Below are positions 14,984 through 21,502 of a stretch of 21,502 nucleotides of DNA, one piece after another. The position numbers and the translations under genes were made by a program. The stretch's first letter is position 1; every line of letters starts with the position of its first letter. The DNA comes from an uncultured Altererythrobacter sp. Its GTDB lineage: Bacteria; Pseudomonadota; Alphaproteobacteria; Sphingomonadales; Sphingomonadaceae. The notes below the pieces were generated by a model. That model did not search any database. It saw only the letters and a program-made list of their open reading frames with translations, and was not told where the DNA came from. Location: assembly GCA_937950385.1 (NCBI GenBank), contig CALFEA010000278.1, forward strand, positions 1-21,502, in the 5' to 3' direction.

Positions 14984-17482
14984 CTATTGGAACGAGTAAC
15001 TCAATCGCAGGCCGAATTGGCGGCGATCGCGAAGAATGACCCGCGCACCTTCCCGTGAGAAGTTAAAGAACCCGCCCGGCAATGTTCGAGTGCCGAAGCC
15101 TGTATCCGCAAAGTTTTGCGCCGATGTCGGTGCATCCTCGTCAAAAAGATTGGTGACAAAGAGCTCGACACCCAGGTTTTCACCCTGCAAACCAAAGCGC
15201 ACATTCACATCTGTTGCCGGTTCGACCTCAGCGACATTAGCATTTGAAACATAATACTCGCTGGTAAAGAACAGGTCCGTGCGCAAATACCATGTGTCGA
15301 TCATCTCGCCGAGACCATTGAACTGATCTTCATACTTCGTGCCCAAAGACAAGGTGATCGGCGGGAAGCGCGGCGCCTCCTGCCCGACCACACCATCATC
15401 GTTGCCGAAGATATCACCGAAGTCACCGCTTCCGCCGGAGGCAGGGAAACTCGCGATCGAAGAGTCGATATAGGCAAACGAGCCTTGCATCGAAAACTCG
15501 TCACTTATCTGCAATGCAGCATCAAGCTCAATACCGAAAATGTCAGTAGTCGCACCATTGGCAAGAAACTGAACAGTGCGCAGCGGATTTGGTGCCATCG
15601 GGCGAGTGTCGGTAACAACTTCAAACGAGTTAAACAGCTCATTTTTGCGCTGCATATGGAACAGCGCAAGGTTGAAGGCCACTTTCCCGTCATCAAACTG
15701 CTGCTTCCAGCCAAGCTCATAATTGACCAGCTTTTCTTCTCCAAATACCACGTTGGCATCGGGCGCAAGCGCATTGAGTTCGGCCAATTGTGCTGCATCA
15801 AGCTGCGCCACCTCTGCGTTGAAACCGCCAGGCAAGTTGCCTTCGCTATATGTGGCGTACAAAGTTGTGTCGCTGGACGGCTGATAGCGCAACGTAGCGC
15901 GAGGCAAGAAGTTGCTGATCGACGCAGGCGAAGTAGGCGTTGTCAGACCGACATTTACTTCATCTTCGTAGATCTCATCCTCTTGGTAGCGCCCCTCTAA
16001 TGTGATCGAAAGAGTGTCAGTGAACTGGTAGTCGATCAGACCAAAGACACCAATTGTCTCGGCACCTGACAAAAAGCCCACTTCACGAAAAATGTCCGAG
16101 AAGAAAATTGTAGGACCAAAAAAGCTAGCCGTGCCTCCTAACTCATTGATATCAATCGTGACGTAGCTTGCACCGACCAACACAGTCAGATCATCATCCA
16201 AGAAATTGCCTTGGAGCCGGCCTTCTAGCGTCAAATCTTCAGTTTCCCGCGCGCTGAAGCTGAGGAACGACTGGCCTGGCGTCAGATCGAAATCTGAAAA
16301 GAAACCAAAGTTTTCCTCGTTATAACCAGCCAAGAAACTGAACTCGATGTTATCACTTAGATCGACCGAACCCGTCGCACTCAATTGCAAAGAATCTAGG
16401 TTAAGGCCAAACTCATCGACATTGGTGGGATTGTATTTGAAGTCGAAAATCGCATCGCTCGGATCTGAACGGCCATCGTCCAAGAAACCGCGATACAGTG
16501 CAACGGAATCGGCTCCTGAGTTTTGACCAATCGCAGACGCCGGAGGTTGTGTAATCTGGCCGCGAAACACTGATTCTGTGCGATTACCGAAAGCTGGCTG
16601 ACTGCTGTCGTTCAGATCAACCGAACCGTCAGCATTGATCAAGAAACCGCCAAAGTTGTGCTGCGCAGTGCCAAAGTAGGAAGCAGCTGCCGCCGGTCCG
16701 TCAGTGATTTCTTGATACGATCCGCGCAGCTTCAAACGAAACGCTGAAGAAGGCTCAAACAGCAAGGAACCGTTGATAGACCATTGCTCTTGATCACCAA
16801 GCCGCTGGCCATCAACAGCAGCATTATCAAAATGACCATCCTTTGTGATGTAATTGCCGCCAGCGCGGAATGATAGTCCGTCAAACAACGGCCCTTCAAT
16901 GCCAGCAGATAAGCGGTATTCGTTACGTGTCGCTGCAGTTACATCGAGGTCAACGCGAAATTCATCGCTCGGATCCTTAGTGACGTAATTGATTGCACCT
17001 GCAAAGGTGTTCCGTCCGAAAAGGGCCGATTGCGGACCTTTGATGATTTCGACTCGCTGAAGCTCATTGATGCCGATCGTCTCAATGCCGCCACTCAAAT
17101 ACACTCCGTCGACAAAGACGGTAGCAGTCTGCTGGAGGCGATCGCCGCTCAGCACCGATACGCCCCGGAAACGCGGAGTACTGTTTATTCGCGCTGGGCC
17201 ATTCACATTGTTGCCAGTTGGTTCGACAAAAGCACCTGGTGACGCTTTGGTGATTTCGGTAATGTCGGTGTAGCCACCCTGCTCCAGTTCAGCTTCACCC
17301 AAAACAGTGACAGCCAATGGCGCATCTAGAAGCGTCTCTTCCTTCTTTCGCGCGGTGACGATAATCTCGTTTCCATTCGTCGCTACTCCATCGGCATTCG
17401 GTTCACTGGAAACTTGAGCAGATACCGCTCCCGGCGTCATAACAGTCGCGGCCAGCAAGGCGCCCTTCAACAGTATTTTCAT
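14984..17482 (-). CDS. TonB-dependent outer-membrane receptor 1
   Basis: This 832-residue receptor imports a scarce substrate across the outer membrane using TonB energy. The start ATG 17482 is preferred over an in-frame GTG at 17491 because GAGGGAG lies eight bases before the ATG. The signal peptide MKILLKGALLAATVM...AVSA is predicted to be cleaved after residue 22. A TonB-box-like NEIIVTARKKEE is near residue 38, followed by a plug with TVFVDGVYLSGGIETIGINE and RVEIIKGPQSALFGRNTFAGAINY. The remainder is a beta-barrel rich in alternating aromatic strands, ending in RLSYSFQ. The sphingomonad-type receptor family is large and substrates cannot be called from sequence. It has its own control region with two overlapping palindromes 58-87 bases upstream, and a terminator after it. 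Confidence 0.95.
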   Translation of the reverse strand: MKILLKGALLAATVMTPGAVSAQVSSEPNADGVATNGNEIIVTARKKEETLLDAPLAVTVLGEAELEQGGYTDITEITKASPGAFVEPTGNNVNGPARINSTPRFRGVSVLSGDRLQQTATVFVDGVYLSGGIETIGINELQRVEIIKGPQSALFGRNTFAGAINYVTKDPSDEFRVDLDVTAATRNEYRLSAGIEGPLFDGLSFRAGGNYITKDGHFDNAAVDGQRLGDQEQWSINGSLLFEPSSAFRLKLRGSYQEITDGPAAAASYFGTAQHNFGGFLINADGSVDLNDSSQPAFGNRTESVFRGQITQPPASAIGQNSGADSVALYRGFLDDGRSDPSDAIFDFKYNPTNVDEFGLNLDSLQLSATGSVDLSDNIEFSFLAGYNEENFGFFSDFDLTPGQSFLSFSARETEDLTLEGRLQGNFLDDDLTVLVGASYVTIDINELGGTASFFGPTIFFSDIFREVGFLSGAETIGVFGLIDYQFTDTLSITLEGRYQEDEIYEDEVNVGLTTPTSPASISNFLPRATLRYQPSSDTTLYATYSEGNLPGGFNAEVAQLDAAQLAELNALAPDANVVFGEEKLVNYELGWKQQFDDGKVAFNLALFHMQRKNELFNSFEVVTDTRPMAPNPLRTVQFLANGATTDIFGIELDAALQISDEFSMQGSFAYIDSSIASFPASGGSGDFGDIFGNDDGVVGQEAPRFPPITLSLGTKYEDQFNGLGEMIDTWYLRTDLFFTSEYYVSNANVAEVEPATDVNVRFGLQGENLGVELFVTNLFDEDAPTSAQNFADTGFGTRTLPGGFFNFSREGARVILRDRRQFGLRLSYSFQ

Positions 17483-17539
17483 AAATCGCACTCCCTCAAA
17501 ATTTTCTGCCTGAACCCAAAACTATTTCACGACATGGAT

Positions 17540-17555
17540 ATTTGTCCGGACAAAT
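17540..17555. promoter_or_regulatory. Putative GntR operator, site 4 (ATTTGTCCGGACAAAT)
   Basis: A perfect 16-base palindrome 58 bases upstream of the TonB receptor 1 ATG. It shares two bases with the next palindrome, giving a continuous 30-base double operator in the 134-base gap after the membrane-protein gene. Confidence 0.85.
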
Positions 17556-17569
17556 TTGTCCAGACAAAT
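17554..17569. promoter_or_regulatory. Putative GntR operator, site 5 (ATTTGTCCAGACAAAT)
   Basis: This is the same palindrome with a single central change (CG to CA). Its centre is 14 bases from site 4. Its 12-base core TTGTCCAGACAA is the exact reverse complement of the site in front of gntR at 6635-6646, so this variant is used twice in the window. Confidence 0.78.
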
Positions 17570-17616
17570 TCTGCCCACTATCCATAGGTGATTAAAACGC
17601 AAGAGTGGATGTGACT

Positions 17617-18300
17617 TTATGGCAACGGTTTGACATTGCCTAAAAATGCGGTTGCGAGCAGTAAAATATATACGGCCCACACCCAAATTCTTGTCTTGTT
17701 CATCGTTTTGAGCAAGGGGATTTCGGTTTCATCGCTCGAACCTTTTTCCAAGACCGCGCCCAACTGCGCGCCGACGGGTTTAAACGAAAAGTCGATCATG
17801 ATGGCGGCGACAAAGATGAAACCAAACAGCAGCGCTTTCCACGCTAACCAATCTGGCGAGAGCGGCGCATCGAGCAATAAGCTTTGTCCACCGAGCCAAA
17901 GGTAGAATGCGCCGACAATCCAGCGCAGCCATCCCTCAATACCGCGATTACGCGCAGCGCGCGGGGTCATATCATGGTTATGCGCATCCCAAACCAGCCA
18001 CAGCCAAAAACCTCCAATCGCCCAAGCAATGACAATCAGCCAAGATGGCGCATCCCACCAACCGCCCATATCAACCACACTAAGCGACAATGGCACCATC
18101 AACGCCCACGCACTGCGCGGGGTCATGTCAATCAGCACCAGCAATTTGAGCAGGGCAATCCTTTGCTCCAGCGTATACTCATCCCGCTTGCGGAAATGCT
18201 GCCCCAGCAGGAACACGCCTACATCAGCTCCCAGCCACAAAACGAACAATAACAGATGGGTATATACTAGCGTTGGATAGGCAAGATCGGGCAAGCTCAT
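17617..18300 (-). CDS. Six-helix integral membrane protein, unknown function
   Basis: This 227-residue inner-membrane protein has about six hydrophobic segments (roughly residues 11-33, 52-76, 86-105, 123-143, 152-172 and 205-222). TM1 carries a His (YTHLLLFVLWLGADVG, His15), a pattern seen in CopD- and cytochrome-b-like membrane proteins. Other His residues follow at 35, 107 and 109. Between helices there are two MTPR motifs (residues 59-62 and 111-114), suggesting an internal repeat or paired loops. The start ATG 18300 has GGAGA six bases upstream; an upstream in-frame start would translate through the operator and promoter and is rejected. I do not recognise a specific family with confidence. 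It is divergent to TonB receptor 2 and shares its control region, so it likely serves the same system, perhaps as an electron-transfer or accessory component. Confidence 0.75.
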   Translation of the reverse strand: MSLPDLAYPTLVYTHLLLFVLWLGADVGVFLLGQHFRKRDEYTLEQRIALLKLLVLIDMTPRSAWALMVPLSLSVVDMGGWWDAPSWLIVIAWAIGGFWLWLVWDAHNHDMTPRAARNRGIEGWLRWIVGAFYLWLGGQSLLLDAPLSPDWLAWKALLFGFIFVAAIMIDFSFKPVGAQLGAVLEKGSSDETEIPLLKTMNKTRIWVWAVYILLLATAFLGNVKPLP

Positions 18301-18324
18301 ATGTCGTCTCCATTGGGTTGAATA

Positions 18325-18354
18325 AACATACAAACACATTTGCCCGGTTGACAA
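18325..18354 (-). promoter_or_regulatory. Possible promoter of the six-helix membrane protein gene
   Basis: On the minus strand TTGTCA (18354-18349, five of six to consensus) is followed after 18 bases by TATGTT (18330-18325, four of six). This would start a transcript shortly before the ribosome site of the membrane protein gene. Its -35 overlaps the -35 of the plus-strand promoter for TonB receptor 2 on the opposite strand. Confidence 0.4.
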
Positions 18355-18377
18355 AAGGGAAATTTGTCCGGACAAAT
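18348..18377 (+). promoter_or_regulatory. Probable promoter of TonB receptor 2
   Basis: A perfect -35 hexamer TTGACA lies at 18348-18353. The -10 position at 17-18 bases spacing falls inside the right half of the palindrome (GACAAAT), which is a poor TATAAT match. Operator binding would directly cover the spacer and -10. Confidence 0.5.
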
Positions 18378-18378
18378 T
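18361..18378. promoter_or_regulatory. Putative GntR operator, site 6 (AATTTGTCCGGACAAATT)
   Basis: The longest copy, a perfect 18-base palindrome, sits in the 147-base gap between the divergent membrane-protein and TonB receptor 2 genes. It begins eight bases after a consensus TTGACA -35 element and ends 69 bases before the receptor start. A degenerate left half, ATTTGCCCGG, lies 24 bases upstream at 18338-18347. Confidence 0.86.
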
Positions 18379-18447
18379 AGAGTTGGGAGAACGAGTGCTC
18401 TTGGAGCAAGGCCCTCTCACATCGATTGACAGGGAAGGATTTTGTGA

Positions 18448-20985
18448 ATGTCGCAGAAATTTTTGACCGCATCTGTATCACTGGCCGCTTGCGCCACTGT
18501 GCTTGCGCAGCCGGCTTTAGCCCAGGACACTGACACGCAAGCGCAAGCAGACCGTGGCGGGTTGAACGAGATTATCGTCACCGCCCAGCGGCGCGAGGAA
18601 AGCGTCCAAGACGTTCCTATCGCGATTAGTGCATTCAACGCTGAAGAATTGGAAGCGCGCGGCATTGGAACGGCTTTGGAAGTGGCGCAATATGTTCCCA
18701 ACCTTGTCGGCTTGAACAATACCGGCCTTGGCACAGCAAACTCTTATTATCTGCGCGGTATCGGTAATACCGAATCCATCGCCACCTTTGATCCGCCCAT
18801 TGGCACCTATGTCGATGACATTTATCTGTCGCGCCAAAACGCCAACAACCTCTCGTTCTTTGACGTCAATCGCGTCGAAGTCTTGCGCGGACCTCAGGGC
18901 ACATTGTTTGGCCGCAACACCACTGGCGGCGCCGTCAATGTTTACCTCAGCGAACCAGGTGATGAAGTCGCTGGCTACGCTGAAATTGGCTATGGCAGCT
19001 ACGAACGCAAAATGGCCCGCGCCTCTATCGACCTGCCAGTGGCAGATAATCTTGCGCTGAAAGTCTCAGGCTATTGGCAGGACGACGATGGTTACGCGCA
19101 GAATTCTGTCACGGGCGAGCGCACCAATGAAAATGATGGTTGGGGCGTAAGAGTTGGTGCACGCGGCGAGCTAGCTGATTGGGCAACATGGACCGGATCG
19201 TATATTCATACTGAAGCCGACTCCGCCAACATACTGAACTTTGATTGTGACCCTAACAATCCCACCAATTGCAGTGGGCGGTTTTCCGCCACCGGCCTGC
19301 GCTCTGATAGCACATTCAATAGTCCGGTATTCGGTGATTTGTTCACGGGTGAGAAAAACGGTTTTGGCCTTGGAAACGAAGCCACGATGGACTTCATCTC
19401 ATCCAATCTTGAGCTTGAGCTGTCCGACGATTGGACCGTCAACATCATCACAGGCTTTGTCAAAATAACGCAGGATTTTGCGCTCGACTTTGCCGATGGT
19501 CGCGGCCTTCCCGGCACGTCCAACCCAGTGCCGCCTGTTGTGGGCTTTACCTATGGTGGTTTCACCATCGCTAATGATGGGCGCCACGGCCAGTTTACGC
19601 AGGAAGTAAAGTTTTCTGGCTCTGTTGGAGACGGCTTAGTCGATCTGGTCGGCGGAGTTTACTACTTCACTGAGGACAATACGACGGATTTCGGCGACAT
19701 CTTTTCGCTGGGCTTCCCTCCCCTTCCCGACGGCTTCCCACTGGTTCTGGCTGATCGTACGATCAACAATACCGCTGAGGCTTGGGCAGGTTATTTACAA
19801 GGCGATTTCAACGTCACCGACCAGCTCACGCTGACGGCGGGTATTCGATACACCGATGAAGAAAAAACCTTCGATATTCGCGACAATCGTCCGCGTATCG
19901 GCGGCGGTCTATGCCAAGCGGCTGCGCAGTTTGGACCATCAACATGTATTGATACGGCCAATTTGATCGCAACCAATGGTAATGCGATCCCGAATGAGCA
20001 ATCGGTCGGTGTTTGGACCCCGCGTTTTGCCCTCAACTACGCGGTAAATGACGATGTATTGCTGTTCGCATCTGCCACCCGAGGATTTAAATCGGGCGGT
20101 TGGAATGCCCGCGGCACATCGGCAAGCGAGCTACTACCATTCGGGCCAGAGACAGCGTGGAGCTATGAAGCCGGAACCAAAACCGAATTGTTTGACCGGA
20201 TTGTCCGTCTGAACATCACAGCTTTCTACCTTGATGTGGGCAACCTTCAAACGCCATCAGCATTCATTCGTCCCAATGGTTCATTGGCATTCATCACCCG
20301 CAATTTCGCGGATTATGAGAACAAAGGGCTTGAGGTTGAATTTACCGCGGTACCAGCTGACGGGCTAAGCCTCTTTGCAGCGATCGGTTATCAGGACGAT
20401 AAGTACAAAATTGACGCAAGTGCACCGGCGCTCGATGAATTCGGTGTTCAAGCGGTGGCAGCACAGCAGGCTGCTTGCCAAGCGCAGCTTGCCGGCGGAC
20501 TTATTCCCAACACAGGCGCCGGCGACACAGCGGCATCATGCGGTGTAGGTATCGTTGCACCTGACGGATCAATTGCAGAGCCGGTGCGCTCCCCCGACTT
20601 TACCGTTGCATTGGGCGCTAGCTATGAATTGGACTTGGGCGGCTTCTCTTTAACACCCGCGGTCAATGCAAGTTGGCGCAGCGAGAGTGAGGTAGGAACA
20701 AGCGAAGTGACCTTGTTTGATGGGGCGGTTACCGGCCTATCCGGGACAGTTTATCCGGCCAATACAATCGGCCTAGGCAACCCAATCGACCCGCGAAGTG
20801 GATCTTTCAGTGAAGATCGCTGGATCGTCAATGCATCGGTGACTTTGGGCAACGATTCCGGCTTTTCTGTAGTGGCTGAATGCAAAAACTGCTTTGACCA
20901 AGAAGCTGTGGAATCGGCACTCGCCAATTACAGCTATCTCAACCCGCCGCGCACATGGACGGTGCGCGCCAAATACGAATTCTGA
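18448..20985 (+). CDS. TonB-dependent outer-membrane receptor 2
   Basis: This 845-residue TonB receptor has a signal peptide MSQKFLTASVSLAACATV...ALA cleaved after residue 25. A TonB-box/plug start NEIIVTAQRREESVQDVPIAIS is near residue 40. The plug carries YLRGIGNTE, IGTYVDDIYLSRQ and NRVEVLRGPQGTLFGRNTTGGAVNV, and a long beta-barrel ends in the classical C-terminal aromatic strand (WTVRAKYEF). A purine-rich AGGGAAGG lies nine bases before ATG 18448. It is only distantly similar to receptor 1, so the pair may take up different but related compounds. Its stop codon overlaps the start of the VOC gene by one base (TGATG), implying coupled translation. The promoter carries the 18-base operator. 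Confidence 0.96.
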   Translation: MSQKFLTASVSLAACATVLAQPALAQDTDTQAQADRGGLNEIIVTAQRREESVQDVPIAISAFNAEELEARGIGTALEVAQYVPNLVGLNNTGLGTANSYYLRGIGNTESIATFDPPIGTYVDDIYLSRQNANNLSFFDVNRVEVLRGPQGTLFGRNTTGGAVNVYLSEPGDEVAGYAEIGYGSYERKMARASIDLPVADNLALKVSGYWQDDDGYAQNSVTGERTNENDGWGVRVGARGELADWATWTGSYIHTEADSANILNFDCDPNNPTNCSGRFSATGLRSDSTFNSPVFGDLFTGEKNGFGLGNEATMDFISSNLELELSDDWTVNIITGFVKITQDFALDFADGRGLPGTSNPVPPVVGFTYGGFTIANDGRHGQFTQEVKFSGSVGDGLVDLVGGVYYFTEDNTTDFGDIFSLGFPPLPDGFPLVLADRTINNTAEAWAGYLQGDFNVTDQLTLTAGIRYTDEEKTFDIRDNRPRIGGGLCQAAAQFGPSTCIDTANLIATNGNAIPNEQSVGVWTPRFALNYAVNDDVLLFASATRGFKSGGWNARGTSASELLPFGPETAWSYEAGTKTELFDRIVRLNITAFYLDVGNLQTPSAFIRPNGSLAFITRNFADYENKGLEVEFTAVPADGLSLFAAIGYQDDKYKIDASAPALDEFGVQAVAAQQAACQAQLAGGLIPNTGAGDTAASCGVGIVAPDGSIAEPVRSPDFTVALGASYELDLGGFSLTPAVNASWRSESEVGTSEVTLFDGAVTGLSGTVYPANTIGLGNPIDPRSGSFSEDRWIVNASVTLGNDSGFSVVAECKNCFDQEAVESALANYSYLNPPRTWTVRAKYEF

Positions 20986-21502
20986 TGGGACTGAAAACTG
21001 TGGCAGCGCTCTTAGTGAGCGTTGTCACAGCCCTCTCTTATCCTAATTCTATCGCCGCTCACACACCCAACATTGAGCCATGGTCAGAGGCAGTTGTGAG
21101 CGTCACGGATTTGCAAGAAAGCACATCCTGGCTGGTCGAAGATGGTGGTTGGAGAACCGTATCATCTGGCGCGCTTGATGAAGCAGAGATTGCCTATTGG
21201 AAATTGCCCGAAACCGCAGCTGGCGCCTTTCTCAAAATTTGCGCGCCTGAGGCATCCGTTGGCTGCATCCGCTTTGTGCGGTTTGATGGCGTCAATCAGC
21301 GCCCGATCCGCCGCGCCGCCCGCCCTTGGGACACTGGCGGTATATTCTCTCTTATGGTCCGCAGTGAAGATACTGCTGCACTGTTCGATGCAGCGATTGC
21401 ACGCGGCTGGTGGGCGGAAAGCGACCCATACGAATTTTCTTTCGGCGGATCGGACCTCGTCAATGTCGTTGTGCGCGGGCCGCACGGGGTCAATTATGCT
21501 GT
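20985..21502 (+). CDS. Exported VOC-superfamily (glyoxalase-fold) protein, partial
   Basis: The frame opens at ATG 20985 inside the receptor stop (TGATG) and remains open for 172 codons to the window edge. The N-terminus MGLKTVAALLVSVVTAL... is a Sec signal peptide with cleavage near residue 24-25 (IAA). The mature part shows VOC-fold halves: AVVSVTDLQESTSWLVEDGGW (about 33-53) and then GGIFSLMVRSEDTAALFDAAIARGWW (about 118-143) followed by VNVVVRGPHGVNYAV. VOC proteins are dioxygenases, glyoxalases, isomerases or binding proteins, usually cytoplasmic and metal-dependent. The metal ligands cannot be assigned confidently here. Export and coupling to a TonB receptor suggest a periplasmic enzyme or binding partner for the imported compound. 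The C-terminus is missing. Confidence 0.85.
   Translation, partial: MGLKTVAALLVSVVTALSYPNSIAAHTPNIEPWSEAVVSVTDLQESTSWLVEDGGWRTVSSGALDEAEIAYWKLPETAAGAFLKICAPEASVGCIRFVRFDGVNQRPIRRAARPWDTGGIFSLMVRSEDTAALFDAAIARGWWAESDPYEFSFGGSDLVNVVVRGPHGVNYA

Noticed and set aside
18301..18420. 40-residue N-terminal extension of the membrane protein gene
   Set aside because: It would be translated through the operator and promoter region; ATG 18300 has a proper ribosome site and begins the hydrophobic protein.
21162..21485. Minus-strand frame of 107 codons at the right edge
   Set aside because: It is antisense to the exported VOC gene, which has a signal peptide, fold motifs and coupled start; the minus frame shows none of these.

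Overview
The window looks like a catabolic island from an alphaproteobacterium, most likely a sphingomonad (Sphingomonadales or Erythrobacteraceae type). This is inferred from the two large TonB-dependent receptors with 'EIIVTA' N-termini, the MmgE/PrpD, CaiB and acyl-CoA dehydrogenase gene mix, and moderate GC. No rRNA, tRNA, CRISPR array, insertion sequence or phage gene is visible. Coding density is very high, with no gene-free stretch over 150 bases.

Layout. (1) 1-6671, minus strand: a tightly packed operon (mostly 1-4 base overlaps or gaps under 20 bases), read right to left: two tandem MmgE/PrpD proteins, a PaaK-like acyl-CoA ligase, an amidase-signature hydrolase, a small REDY/EthD-like dimeric-barrel protein, an SDR oxidoreductase, and a polysaccharide-deacetylase-fold hydrolase (PuuE/cyclic-imide-hydrolase type) cut by the window edge. 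(2) 6695-7477, plus: a GntR/HutC-type regulator with a UTRA ligand domain, inserted between the two minus operons. (3) 7498-12428, minus: CitE-type lyase, MaoC hydratase, acyl-CoA dehydrogenase and two CaiB-type CoA-transferases. (4) 12554-14893, plus: an exported DUF1838 protein and a Tat-exported flavin amine oxidase. (5) 14984-17482, minus: TonB receptor 1. (6) 17617-18300, minus: a six-helix membrane protein. (7) 18448-21502, plus: TonB receptor 2, with a translationally coupled, exported VOC (glyoxalase-fold) protein that runs off the window.

The main discovery is a shared palindrome, ATTTGTCCGGACAAAT. It occurs in the intergenic promoter regions of (3)/(4), (5) and (6)/(7), and a one-mismatch core lies in front of the GntR gene. 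Six sites in total tie outer-membrane uptake, periplasmic enzymes and cytoplasmic catabolism into one apparent local regulon, with the embedded GntR protein as the obvious candidate repressor.

Working model (inference): a substrate crosses the outer membrane through the TonB receptors. It is modified in the periplasm by the flavin oxidase, DUF1838 and VOC proteins, then hydrolysed at C-N bonds in the cytoplasm by the deacetylase-fold protein and the amidase. The acid is activated as a CoA thioester by the ligase or CaiB proteins and processed by dehydrogenation, hydration and CitE-type C-C cleavage. The last steps resemble alkylsuccinate/itaconate-type degradation. The substrate cannot be read from the sequence.
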